Positions 10,389-21,353 of a stretch of 38,991 nt of DNA are shown in pieces. Each line of letters opens with the position of its first letter. The first letter of the stretch is position 1. The stretch spans positions 435,522 to 474,512 of the forward strand of contig JH153586.1 of assembly GCA_000226015.1 (NCBI GenBank). Reading direction: 5' to 3'. The stretch is from Mnemiopsis leidyi. Taxonomy: Eukaryota > Ctenophora > Tentaculata > Lobata > Bolinopsidae. The notes below the pieces were generated by a model that worked only from the letters and a program-made list of their open reading frames with translations, searched no databases and was not told the origin of the DNA. The position numbers and the translations under genes were made by a program.

Positions 10389-10544
10389 CCAATCAGCGAC
10401 GTTCTTATTCCACGTGCTAGTAAACAGCCAATCAGCGACGTTCTTATTCCACGTGCTGTTAAACAGCCAATCAGCAAGGATCATTGTATCACGTGACCCG
10501 CCCTGGGCCCTGACCAATCAGAGGTAAGTTTGTGGTCATATAAC
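10389..10544 (+). promoter_or_regulatory. Strong promoter-like array: four CCAAT boxes, three CACGTG, TATA
   Basis: CCAATCAG occurs at 10389, 10428 and 10467 (exactly 39 bp apart), with CACGTG at 10411, 10450 and 10490. A fourth CCAATCAG at 10514 and CATATAAC at 10537-10544 complete a plus-strand core promoter, so initiation is expected near 10568. The CCAAT boxes would sit about 54, 101, 140 and 179 bp upstream, within the usual NF-Y range. No open frame with recognisable product follows, so the transcript could be non-coding, have a leader exon only, or be a gene I failed to see. Confidence 0.6.
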
Positions 10545-10568
10545 GGGGTGTGTTGAGTTCGACTGCTT

Positions 10569-12245
10569 GGTGAGGTTAGCTTAAAGTGCCAGCTTGTGTG
10601 TGTAGCCTCATTAGGACTTGGGAATTTGACCGACCGAGGAATTTGACTTGATTTGTGGGAATCAAAGTGACAAAGTCCTAATACAGTGGCCTGTTTAGAT
10701 AACGCCTCGGCGGTCAAGCCGAACGACTCAACATGTTTTAAAAGGTGGTCCAAGCTACTTTATTTAACATAATATTGTAAAATTAAACAAATAGAGCAAA
10801 TTTGCTACTCTATGCAATATGCAGCATAGAAGCATAAATAGTCAAGACGAAACAACGCACTTTAGGCTTCCAAACCTTCTCATGAATCTTAAAAGGTATA
10901 AATAGCTGTAATAATGCGTCCCACCAGAGGAATATTATGTAACTATAGCCCTAAGGGGAACAAACTGAAGACTGTCCATTCAAGAGGAAGAACTGTAGCA
11001 GCGAACCAGCTTATTGAGGAATATATTGTAGGAAAGGAGAGTGCGGTGAATTATGGTGAGACATATTGATTTGTGGAAGCTGGAAGTTGCGCAAGATAAT
11101 CTTAATGGAAATGCACATACGGCAAATCCTCCTCTTTCGAGATTAGCAAAGTAGTCGCGAAGTCCTAGGTGCAAAAAGCAAAACTGCATTTCCAGTAACG
11201 TGCTAAGACGATGTTTAATGGACAGTGGATGCAGCATGCAAGGTCTTATCAAGATTGCAACATCGATATGTTGAGGGTGAGCAGAACGTTATATACTTAG
11301 AGAAGGCAAATACATTTGTTCAACGATTCTTTGCCAACACTTGTAAAGGACTACTAAGTAGAGATAAAACAACTAAATATAGATAGCAGTATAACTGATA
11401 AGAAAACTGACATTATAATAACGTAAATATCAGTACTAGATAAGTATTAAGGACGCTAAACTTAAACAAGTGTGAGAAATAATCACTTACAAACTTATCT
11501 ATATTTGTAAACTTGCACACAATCGAATCTGAGCGTCAAGCTATCGAATGCTAAAAATAAACCCCGCCAATCGTCACAACAATCCAAAAATACCCCGAAT
11601 CCCCAATTTCCCAAATTCCAGTGGGACGAACAAAGCAGTCCACTGAAGAAGATCAACACCGAACACACAGGATCAAGGAAGTCACACCAATATCAGCTAT
11701 GTGACGTCTAGCGGACGTGTTATCTCCACATACCGGTCTTATCGGACCGCTACAAAGTCACATAGCTGTACATCTAGAAGGTTTCCCGCTACTTTGCGCT
11801 ATAGTTGGAGTGTGGTTGAGTTGAACTGATCCGGTTTAACGACTCGGGTCCTGCCGAAATTCGGCATAGCACGACGGACGGGAATATTTGTGGAATATAT
11901 ACAACGGTGGAATGAATACAATTGGGAGGGGTCCTGGAATTGTAATGTATGTGGGGAGGTAAAAGAGGAGACACTTATCAAATATGTTCAAACGTATGCG
12001 ATTATCGTTATATATGTGCGACTGTTTGAGCCTAGATATTTGTAATTTGTTGCGTAGCAACCTGTAATCAAAATTCACTGACCTAATTCCGCGATATATC
12101 GGTCACTTATTGACTATCATCTATGACATGCAGGCTTAATTCCTTCGGACCATCCCAATTGCAACATCCCAGAAAAATTGACGCTAGATTGTCGACCGTG
12201 GCCAAAGGAAACCACCTCACTTCGTAGATTCGGGAAACTGGCATA
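10569..12245. other. No gene recognised downstream of the promoter array
   Basis: Short open frames occur on both strands. A minus-strand acceptor-like site (TTTTTGCACCTAG at about 11168) opens a frame, but nothing confirms it. Confidence 0.3.
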
Positions 12246-12295
12246 GTTACTATGGTGTCAGCAGTTACCATGGTGACTACAGTTGCCATGGCGAT
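12246..12295. promoter_or_regulatory. Triplet of RFX X-box-like sites at 18-bp spacing
   Basis: GTTACTATGGTGTC (12246-12259), GTTACCATGGTGAC (12264-12277) and GTTGCCATGGCGAT (12282-12295) are spaced exactly 18 bp. The middle copy fits the RFX X-box consensus (two half sites around AT) well; the outer two are diverged. RFX factors classically drive ciliary genes. On the minus strand an ATG at 12244 opens a 45-codon frame starting MPVSRIYEVRWF; it may be chance. Confidence 0.5.
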
Positions 12296-12599
12296 TGAAG
12301 TGACCAATATAGCTGAATAGTGGCAGGTAGCTTAGCACTAGGATGATAAAATCTCATAAAAATAAGTTTCGTGTCCCAACGTAGGCAAGACACGCTCATA
12401 CCGTGGGAAAGCAGATACCGATACTATGTCTGGTCATGAAGTTCGCCAGAAAGTTTGCTTAAATGACCGAGCACAACTTCTGCTTACTCATCAAGCCAAA
12501 TAAAGCTAAGTGAGATAAAGAGCGAGCCGGACACTCCAGAACAAACTATCTAAATTATAACTAACGCTAAACAGAGCTCTCGGTCAGTTTTACGAGTAT

Positions 12600-12616
12600 C
12601 ACGTGATTATCACGTG
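12600..12616. promoter_or_regulatory. Paired CACGTG E-boxes, 11 bp apart
   Basis: ATCACGTGATTATCACGTGA holds CACGTG at 12600-12605 and 12611-12616, one helical turn apart, in identical ATCACGTGA context. No TATA is convincing nearby. Confidence 0.45.
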
Positions 12617-15600
12617 ACTTTAGCACCGCCAGGTGGAGACCCAGTATTTAATATTCAACGTGTGCGGGTATTACTATTGAGCTCTCGACAATTGGGCCGG
12701 TAGGCCCTTCTAAAAAGGCACCCTAGTTTCGTTTAGTGAGAAATCCGTGCTTTGAGGGCGATCAGCATAACCATATGAAACACGTTTCTGACGAATAAAA
12801 ACAAGCCGGTTAGATCACGTGGTAGAAAAGCTGGCTCCCTCACGAGAATATGTGAGTCGGCCCACATAATGAGGTGACTATTAGAGAGAAGGTACTCCGC
12901 TGAGGGCCATTCTATTCCTTTAACACGTGGGGGAGGCATGTCTTTAAAAGGTATAATTATGCTCCAGTAGGCTTACAATCACAAAGTTCAGGCTGTGGAG
13001 CAGTGTTTATACCAATGACTGTGAAAGGTATTAAACTTCTGCCAGAGGGCGATAAAGCTGGAATATTGCCAGAGGGCAGAATGTGAATGTGGCTTTTTTA
13101 GAGAAACTTTCTGTAGTAGGAGTAGCATTGTGCAAGGATAAATTTGAACAAAAGCTACACAGATCTAACAATAGTGATTAGTGAATAGTGTCAGTTTGAA
13201 GTAGAGAAGAAAATTAGATGGCGCTGATGTCGATAATGATATTGGTAATTGTGCTGAGGTGGCAGGTCTTAATTACATCGGTTGTGATTATGCAAAAATT
13301 ACTCGACATCATGCTCTTTTTGTAAGACGTTGGTACATAAAATCTCCCAAAGAAATCGCACAATCAAGTGTCGCACGATTTTCTATTTGAAGGAAGGTAC
13401 ATTGAAACGTACGAAACTAGCGAAATTTGCAAGTCGACCAGCGAACAGATACTGTACTGACGTTTTAACTTTTATATTTAGACAGAAATAGAAATCAAAG
13501 ATCGACAGGCACGGGATTTAGCGATGAATTACATCAGATTGAAACAATATGCATTTAAAAGCGAATCGAATAATATTCGAAACAAATGGCAATGGTAATA
13601 CAAATGAAGAGCGCTGATCAGAGAAATTTGGAGGGGAGTAGAGTGCGAAATACCATGACAACCACGCTAGGTAATACATTTAGTTGGCAGGCAGTGTCTA
13701 CGGGCTTTACTGCGGGAGAGTGTGTGACTTAATCATGACGAAATTAATTGAATTAAGTAATTAGAGAAGATTATTTTCACAGACTTAAATCCAATCCACC
13801 ACATACGGTGCTTAGTAAATGGTGCACGTTATATGGAGAAACTTATCATTTATTAAAAGAAAATGACAAAGTCTAGAAAACCGTTGACCATGGTCTAGAT
13901 TTAGTCATTATTCAAACTAACTACTACCACCACATTAACATCTGTACGCCACAACGACTAAAATTAGCTTAAATATTCGACATTTAACGGTCTGAATTCC
14001 AATCGATGATCTAGATGGCCAAAATAGCAAAAATGTAAGCCGATCTAGGAGGGTCCGCCAAAAAACGTCACCAGAAAAGTGTCCTGCAAGGCGAAGTGCA
14101 GCTCATCACCCCAGACAGTTACCAGGTGTCTAACTACCGAGGTGGAGCCGTCAATCTTCAAAGTAACGGGCATAATAGAGCACGGTGCCCACTTTACCCA
14201 CTTCAGGGACACGGGCATAATGGACTAGTGGAGCATGGAGCCTACTTTAAATTAACAAGGCACAGAGCCTATCACATCTACTATAGTAAGAAGCAATGTG
14301 GGGTGTTAACTTTTAGATGGGAATCTTTGAGGGGATACATGGATTAGTGCCCACGGGGAGTTCAAAAGATAAAATTTCAAGGGGGTTAAAATAGCAGGAA
14401 TACCAGCGATCAGAATGCCAAAGCAAAGAAGCGATAGTGTAACACCCCTTACCAACCGTATAAAGCACTACAGCCACCTAACTACTACATACAAACGTAG
14501 ACACTAAGCTCCTGTAGCTAGAGAGCTCGTGATAGGAGGACAAACAGTTGGTTGAGATGCACGAGGAAGTGTTGGGTAATGGTAGTGTTTTACGGCAATA
14601 GTCGCTACGCTATGTAGTCTGCATATCATAGACTCTAGTCTGTAGTATTAGGGTACATAGTGTACTATAAATAGTACCCAGCGCTTCAAATAGTGGGGAG
14701 ACTAGAAGTGGAAAGACTGTATAGTGTGCTAAGTTATGTGGTGGTGGTTACTGCGCAGACTGTATGCAGTATATGCGGCATACACTCTACAGATTCTACT
14801 AGACAGCAACGATCCTCATGACTGTTCCGACATGACGAGGTATAACACACTCCAAACTTGATAATAATTCTACTATTTCACAGGTAATTTCAGCAGGTAA
14901 TCTACACCGTTCTTAGTGTTGTTACTACATGGTATCTACATGACTACTAATTTCAGTAAGTATCTAGGTTTATATCGTCTGATGTACCTCTCAAAGGAAA
15001 ACAAAGGTCCAGCAGCAATGCACCGCCTGCTACCGCACTCCCCCGCACTCCCCCGAACCAGGAACATCGGAAAGTGGAACCCTGGGTAAACAGTCGATAA
15101 GACAAACCAAGGAAACCGTAGCAGGCTGGAGAGGCATGGTCTGGGATAACAGAGCTGCGATTAGTGCTAGGAGAGAGTGATGGAGTACACACGTACGTAG
15201 AGTATAGTGTTGTGGCAGTGGTACAGACAGCCAATAAAGCTCGATAACAAGGGTAGACAGATTGAAGAGGCACTTCCGTTAGCAGTATAGTCTCCACCAG
15301 AACGTGCGTCAGGACAACCCGCGTTGCTGGTAGTCTGAAACCCTGTCAGGAACCTGGGTCAGACAGGAACTACGGCCTGGACGGCAGGAACGGGTCTATT
15401 AGCCACGTTGGCATGGTAACCATGGGTTGGTTTCATCGGCTCATGTGATTAGCGTTTTTGGCATTTGAATATGCGGGAGGTTTAATTGAATTAAAAGTAG
15501 ATTAGAACTTAAAAAGTAGTTTTAGTGATGCAATGAAAAGGTACATGAAGTGTCTTTAGGGCAGAATGGTAAAGAAGAAACGTGTAGAAAATTGGAAGAT

Positions 15601-16398
15601 AGTAAATAGTAAGTAGGATCGCTCAGATTGGATAATTGACCCCGCCAATTCCTGCCGACATTGTCTTCCAGAAGAGGTGGTTTCCAGTGATTTGATTATT
15701 ACAGCTTTACAATTTGAATCTATCATACCATAGGTGCAGCCATTCGGCAAGCACAAAATGGCAGTACAAGTTATATACACAGAGTGGTACAAAGAAAATC
15801 ATGTCATAACTCACTAAAATCTGATTCTAAAGTAGTAACTTACACTGTGTATAGACAGAACTCCGCCCAGGAAACAACAGAAAAGATCTAAACCAAATCT
15901 ATGTACTGAACCTACTAAATCAATTGAAGTTAAAGATCCGAAGTTGATGTAAACGCAAGGTGCAACTGGTCATATCACGTGACCAAGCCCACATCCTGTT
16001 TTAACCTCTGGTTACATTAGTCGGTCTGATTGCCTACATCATGTACCCTGTTTAACTTACACCTCCACTGGACATTCTATTAGATAGATACGTACACATC
16101 TAATTATTAGATTGTTAATGTCTACGACATATGATTGGATTATAAACGAATGTAGTGCTGATAGTTGATTAGTAGATCATTAATTCACTAAGTAGACTTG
16201 ACATTGTTTGGACAACAAGACGGTGATCATTAAACTCCGTCATTAACAATCAATTATTACACCAACTAGTAGGCTATTGTAGATCATTGCATAACCAGCT
16301 AAGATTTCTAACAGTTCAAGCACCGGAAGTTAGTAAGTCAGGTTTCAAGCGCGAGCAAGCACACCTACCAGCATTCTGACCATTACCCGACGTGCATG
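12617..16398. other. Intergenic, no gene recognised
   Basis: Open frames up to 114 codons (14953-15297, minus) are within chance expectation and carry no motif. Single CACGTG sites lie at 12816, 12924 and 15976. A diverged X-box-like GTTGGCATGGTAAC lies at 15407-15420, and a TATAAATA at 14666. A GGGCATAAT-containing sequence is duplicated near 14168 and 14213. Confidence 0.4.
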
Positions 16399-16497
16399 GT
16401 TTCCATGGCAACGTCCAGGCACCTTATCGCAACCTGTCAAGACCCTAACACGTGACGTCACGCGACACAACACGTTACCTACATCGAAAATACCAAT
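16399..16497 (+). promoter_or_regulatory. Canonical X-box with E-box/CRE composite and CCAAT
   Basis: GTTTCCATGGCAAC at 16399-16412 matches the RFX X-box consensus as used in ciliary promoters. It is followed by CACGTG 16449-16454 overlapping TGACGTCA 16453-16460, and CCAAT at 16493. This is a dense cluster in about 100 bp; no good TATA is seen. Confidence 0.5.
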
Positions 16498-16649
16498 AGG
16501 AAGTCGTATACGGCGGTGGAATTTCTTAGACTGGTAGTTTGCAAATCTAGACGTCTGGTCAGGGCAAGTCGAGCTTCATACTGCTCCGAGTTTTAATACA
16601 GGTGTATTATGATTTTGTTAGCTCTAGCCGTGCTTACTGTTTAGTTAGG

Positions 16650-16877
16650 ATGGGAAGTGCGATTAAGATAGTTAAACCGCCGTGCTTGATTCCCTCACGC
16701 GTTGTGGTGGTGCAGCTGGAAAACTACTTGGCTGCAAGTCAGTTTTGTAGATGTTGTTTGGATAACGATGATGGGAAACGGAGGTTTACAGAATTTAAAC
16801 AAGAAAACCTTAAGACAAACCACACACAAGCAAGAACTAAAAGCCATTTGTTTTGTTACACAGCTGCAAAGCACTAA
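16650..16877 (+). CDS. Small ORF downstream of the X-box cluster, unrecognised
   Basis: ATG 16650 opens a 75-codon frame to TAA 16875-16877. It begins MGSAIKIVKPPCLIPSRVVV, with a later CRCC cluster and a basic second half. It lies about 150 bp downstream of the X-box/CRE/CCAAT cluster. An earlier ATG (about 16611) in another frame encodes a hydrophobic 11-residue peptide and would act as an upstream ORF. GAG|GTTTAC near 16783 could be a donor, making this a first exon. Length alone is not significant; position is the only support. Confidence 0.25.
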   Translation: MGSAIKIVKPPCLIPSRVVVVQLENYLAASQFCRCCLDNDDGKRRFTEFKQENLKTNHTQARTKSHLFCYTAAKH

Positions 16878-17923
16878 CGTATCGAATATTCGAATGTGTG
16901 GTGTCTTTATGTAAGTCTCAGTATGTGCGAGCTAGCGTTGTCATTGGCGCTTGACTGATCGGCGGATGGAAACGAAACCCTAGATATGAATATACTATCT
17001 GATCAGGAAGTGAAAGGGAGGATGTGTTCAGATGGTTAATCTGGATTGGCGAGGCAGAATCTGCAGTGTCTTAAAATTACAAAAGCAAAATTAATTCTTG
17101 AAAAAAAATTTCTTTATACTTATAAAAAAGCTAATGAAGACATAGGAGACAGGTTACTTTCAAATATTGCGAAACCAATTCTATATTGGTCTGCTATTTA
17201 GAATTGGCGGAGTATCAATAAGATCACCACACCTAAATACCAATAGTAGCCGGGGTGACTAGTACCGTACTTAAATTTAACAAATTTCAACACTAGTAAA
17301 GACTATCGCAGTGCGCTCTATCAGATTAGCTGTTTAGATCTGACCAATAAGAATAGTCAACACTAACGGTCGGTCTAACTCGGACCTGTAATATCTGCCA
17401 CACTCAAACACCAGCAATGAAGTGAAGAGTACCACCCCAACAACCAATCTCTCCCTCCCAATAAGCACGGTGCAGATAGCAATAACCAAGACAAGAAGCA
17501 CAACGACACAACAACACAGGTCTACAATAATCTGGTGGTGCAGTGCCGGCAGTTATATGTGACACAGTGCAGTAGCTAACTGGAGATAGTAACTACTAAA
17601 CAGTCAATATCCGTGTGTCTGAGAGCACTTAGCAAGGAGATTACAGCAGGACTGATTATCTAAACTTAATATGTACACTCTCTGCTACCTGCTCAGAGTG
17701 TATTGACTACGTAATATCAGCTAGATGTAGAATACTCAAGAATATGAGCTGAACTTTGTAGTAGTGCAATTATTACAATATCAGTAGTACAACTCTTAGT
17801 AGTACAACTCTTAGTCTTGGTCACGTGATATAAGGACAAGTGAACATGTAGTAAGCCTTGTAGTAGTAAGTCTTGTTAAATACAGATGTACGAAGGAACT
17901 GATTAAACCTGAGAAACCTTGTT
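16878..17923. other. Intergenic, nothing recognised but a short tandem repeat
   Basis: It contains a 15-bp duplication at 17783-17812 (AGTAGTACAACTCTT twice) and CACGTGATATAAG at 17822-17834, where an E-box directly abuts a TATA-like site. No gene is supported. Confidence 0.35.
17783..17812. repeat. 15-bp perfect tandem duplication
   Basis: AGTAGTACAACTCTT occurs at 17783-17797 and 17798-17812. Its AGTAGTAC core equals the core of the minisatellite at the right end. Confidence 0.85.
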
Positions 17924-17929
17924 ACTTAC

Positions 17930-18103
17930 AACCTTGCTGAACTTCGTGTTTTTGATATCGTGGAAATGATAACAAACATAATGCTCCCGTCTCAGAAGCA
18001 ATACTTCCCATATTTATTTCTCGAAGTTTCCCGCCATTATCGGTTCCGTCAGCTCTATTATATGATGTAATGTGCGGAGTTGCTGGTTTTAGCTTTAGTC
18101 GGT
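17930..18103 (-). CDS. Candidate internal exon, minus strand
   Basis: This 174-nt frame is flanked by a good pyrimidine-rich acceptor (CATCCACCTTGTTCAG|AC at 18104/18103) and a perfect GTAAGT donor at 17929. A second donor, CAAG|GTTGTA, lies three bases upstream in the same phase. The exon is phase 1 at both ends and encodes about 57 residues, beginning RLKLKPATPHITSYNRADG and ending QKHEVQQ. It could be a downstream exon of gene A (same strand, about 2.8 kb beyond its last sure exon), but that exon ends in phase 0, so at least one exon would be missing between them. No domain is recognised. Confidence 0.35.
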
Positions 18104-18248
18104 CTGAACAAGGTGGATGCAGCAAGTCATTATATTGCAGCTGCTGGAGGGAGAGATTACGTAGTGTTGTGTGCAGCTGCTAATGAGCAGCCCAATGTGC
18201 ACGTTTGTGGAGCAACAATGAATTGTGTGGAACGTTCTCGAAATTCTG

Positions 18249-18410
18249 CACGTGCAGAAGACAGACAGGGAAGTTGTAGACTTTAAAGTATCAGACCATG
18301 GGAAATTTCGCACGTGCAGACGCGCACAAGAAACTATGTTACATGCTGACACGTGAGGGACGTTACTCGAGGACATGTGCAGGTCCTATAACGAGCATGC
18401 TGGGTATATA
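18249..18410 (+). promoter_or_regulatory. Three CACGTG boxes followed by TATATA
   Basis: CACGTG at 18249, 18311 and 18350 precede GTATATAG (TATATA 18405-18410). The TATA is near-symmetric. On the minus strand it is preceded by a GGGGGCGG GC-box (18412-18419), and an ATG at 18376 opens a 93-codon Cys-rich frame, so the minus direction is also possible. Neither direction has a recognised product. Confidence 0.4.
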
Positions 18411-18419
18411 GCCGCCCCC

Positions 18420-19472
18420 GGGAATAGAAGTGGAAAGGTAAAGGAACTTTCTAGAAACTTATTCTTACAGGTCTTCGTATCGTGTTATTGGTAATTCCAG
18501 GGTCTGCAATTTGAAGCCTTTCGAGTCGCACCAACCTTTGTTATCTTTGTCCCAATCAACACTTTGAGGTTTAAGCTAGAGAAGGCCCATAAATCGCTTA
18601 ATGGACATCTAATTGATTAAAATGTGATGAAATATTGACTAATGAATTTCTCATATGTGAGATTTAATGCCATTATTCAATCCAGCCATGGGAACCACAC
18701 AAACTTTAAAACGAATGCCCATCAACAAGCAAACAGCAACGAGATATGGAGACTGTAGAAATTGATTGTTATACCGGATGGACAAGCTGAGCTAATGCCA
18801 TAATGACAGACTAAACATTCAAAACTTTGTAAATCTCGCCCTCCGTGAAACACATTATGAGAAACACGGGATAAATTTAAGGACTACGTAATCCCAAGAT
18901 TGGACCAGTTCTAAACGAATCAGCCCATAAGACACAGTCTTTAGACATTAAAGGTGGGCGGAGAACAACACGACTACATTAAGAACGAGACAGAAACCAA
19001 CACTACAAACATCCATAAAAAACTAATTGTGCAGATGTGGAGGAAAAAACAAGCAGTTGAATAAAGAGAGATGTGTGACAGTGCTAATAACAGAGCTGCA
19101 TGTTAGGCAGTCATCTAGCCGGCCTTGTTTCTGTGGCTGGAGCCAGTCAAGAGCGATTGTCTGTGTATTGTTTTCTCAATCTACTGGCAACACGGCCCTT
19201 CACGCTAACTTCAGACAGGTTTTGTGACTCTTTGGACATAATATTTGAAGAAAAATAAAGGTTATTGATGTGTCACGTTTGACTTTGACAGATTGCAATG
19301 GTGACCTGGTTGGATATATGTTTACTGACTGACATGATGAGTGGCAGTTGCATCTATGGAAACGGAGATTTAAAAAGTTAGATCGCAACAGTAAATTGCG
19401 TTAGTTTATAAACTTTAATAAACATTTTAATAATTTATGACTGTTACTATTAGTCGTGATTTTAACATGATG
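18420..19472. other. No gene recognised
   Basis: AT-rich, with short chance frames only. Confidence 0.35.
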
Positions 19473-19552
19473 TCAGGTAAAAGCTCCGCTACTAGGCTCA
19501 CTAGATGCACTGGATTCCCTCGTCAAATATTGTTGACACGATCGGTACCGAT
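19473..19552 (-). CDS. Candidate terminal exon, minus strand
   Basis: A strong acceptor (TTATTGATTGATCTTTTAG|AT at 19553/19552) opens about 25 codons (RYRSCQQYLTRESSASSEPS...) to TGA at 19475-19473. It could be a 3' exon of gene A, but its phase 1 entry does not match the phase 0 end of the last sure exon, and no AATAAA follows closely. A 14-bp palindrome GATCGGTACCGATC overlaps the acceptor. Confidence 0.18.
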
Positions 19553-20143
19553 CTAAAAGATCAATCAATAAAATAATTAACCAGCCGTAAGTCAGCTGGA
19601 AGTTTGAACCAACAAAGCGGCAACAAAGAAATCTCTGCAGACACCAGACCAGACATAGGAGGACTGGCTGCACGACCAGTCATCCTACCGGCACCTTGTA
19701 ATTCCAAATTCCCAATTTCCAATTAAACTAAAGCTGTAAATTCGATACCACAACCACACACAAGACAGACTCCAGATAAAAATTAGACAATTACAATTTA
19801 CGGAGCACTAAGAATAACGCAGTGAAGCACCACATCTCATTGGGACACAAAGAACTGCAACAAAACAGGAGACAAAGAGAGGGTTAGAGGACTCCAACCT
19901 GTACCCAATACACAGACCGTATCGACGTAATTACAGTTGCCATGTGGTACTGTGTACATGGTAATTTCAAGGGAGGAGATGGGAGTGGTTTGGGAAGGAA
20001 ATGGGCCATTCTGAGTATTGAGGACTATTTGGTTAGGACTGGTTACTTGGACTGGGCATGCAGTTCTCTTATTCTACTTTTCAGGAGTCTAATAACGGTA
20101 ATGACCGCATGATGATCACAAATACGTTTCATGACTTACCCCA

Positions 20144-20621
20144 GTGATTTTTAGCACACCACAAGTTTACAATAATACTATGATCCTAGTCAATGCGCGA
20201 TATCATGTACACCGTAACATTCTATCTGCGGCATCTGCTGCACATTTTGTTACATTAGCTGATCTACGTAGCATTAGCCGTCTTCGACAAGGGCATATAC
20301 CAAAAAAGGTATGGAATTCCGGAATTTCAGTGTACAAGTATGTGCACTCAGCAGGGATTCCCGTTTCCAATTCCACGTGACGTTAGTGATACTCGCACTG
20401 TTTGCCTTATTTTCCTCGCGCCGCTTCCTCCAGGAGGTTACATAAGTGATGCCAGATGTAATTCCAGAGACAAAAAATACGGAAATCGCTCCAGTTTTAA
20501 CCGTCACCGCGTGCACAATATTCTTAAAGAAGAGATAACGGCATTCCGAAATCGTTATGAAGTCTTACAGGGCCGCATTCTTGAGAGAAAGCACGTCGGA
20601 TCGACCCATCAAAGTCAATAG
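20144..20621 (+). pseudogene. Coding-like, CpG-rich stretch open in two overlapping frames
   Basis: A frame ending at 20380 (NARYHVHRNILSAASAAHF..., ...RQGHIPKKVWNSGISVYKY) overlaps a second one, 20340-20621 (...HNILKEEITAFRNRYEVLQ..., ending THQSQ). In the second, most codons end in a pyrimidine, as expected of genuine coding sequence, and CpG is denser than in the flanks. Joined by one frameshift they would give about 150 residues. It may be a decayed gene or transposable-element fragment; no family is recognised. The minus-strand frame over 20274-20516 is probably its shadow, though the reverse cannot be excluded. Confidence 0.25.
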
Positions 20622-20951
20622 TGTCGCGCGATAAATTTTATAAACCGCCGAATTTTCCCAGCGCCGCTAGTATCATATGACAGATGGCTGCGAGGGAGCG
20701 TGGTACAACGTTTAAACATGGCATTTACAGACTTTGTCGGGTATAGACCGACCACAGAGCTGGTCAACTTTTAGCTTTATCGGCTGATTTATCCAAAGTT
20801 TAAATTTAAGGCACTCACGTTTAAATACAAATAAACACCGCGGATTGGTTTGCTAGCTCCATGTCAGTACAAAAGCGAATTTTGAAACAACATAACTATA
20901 CTAGCCAAAGCGAAATTTCGCATTAAAGAATACAATATTTTGAAGACAAAC

Positions 20952-21194
20952 CTGATCCGAACTGTCAAAGTTGATGTAGACAGAAGACGTTGAACCGAAG
21001 TAGTCCCTGCCCTTTCTCATGAGCACGCGAGGTTTACTGCTGGGGGTCAACATGGAGCTGACTCGTTTGACGAACCCTCGGATGTATTTCGGGGAGTCCA
21101 GCTTTATGTCGGGGCTTGTTTGGACGGGACACGAGTTGTACTTCTCCTCCATTTCTCGTCTTTTTAGGTACTTCTCTTTGTGGTGCTTGAAGAC
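20952..21194 (-). CDS. Gene A, exon 3 (last sure exon)
   Basis: A 243-nt, 81-codon minus-strand exon, phase 0 at both ends. Its acceptor is TTGATTATAG|GTCTTC at 21195/21194 and its donor GATCAG|GTTTGT at 20952/20951. It begins VFKHHKEKYLKRREMEEKY, a Lys/Glu-rich probable helix, then a compact-looking basic part (YIRGFVKRVSSMLTPSS, GRDYFGSTSSVYINFDSSDQ). This is the most fold-like portion of gene A and the best query for homologues. The gene must continue beyond 20951. Confidence 0.75.
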
Positions 21195-21353
21195 CTATAA
21201 TCAAGATAGTTAAGGTTGAGGAAAATGAGAAGATTAGAGTTTGTAGAAAGTAAAGCCATTTTGTTAAGTCGTTAAGACTCTGATTGCAGTACCCAGCAAG
21301 CTGATTTTATCACATGTTCTAAAAAGTCTTCTTAAAGATATTCATAAACCAAC

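Noticed and set aside
10071-10517. 148-codon minus-strand frame with DWLF...STWNKNV repeats
   Set aside because: The repeated peptide is the 39-bp promoter array read backwards; the rest has no motif.
13039-13078. Two TGCCAGAGGGC sequences resembling CTCF sites
   Set aside because: They lack two core bases of the CTCF consensus, so similarity is superficial.
14953-15297. 114-codon minus-strand frame, Cys- and Thr-rich
   Set aside because: A few frames of this size are expected by chance; no domain, promoter or splice support.
18080-18286. Plus-strand frame resembling a secreted peptide
   Set aside because: It has no ATG, an in-frame stop lies just upstream, and it is antisense to a better-supported exon.
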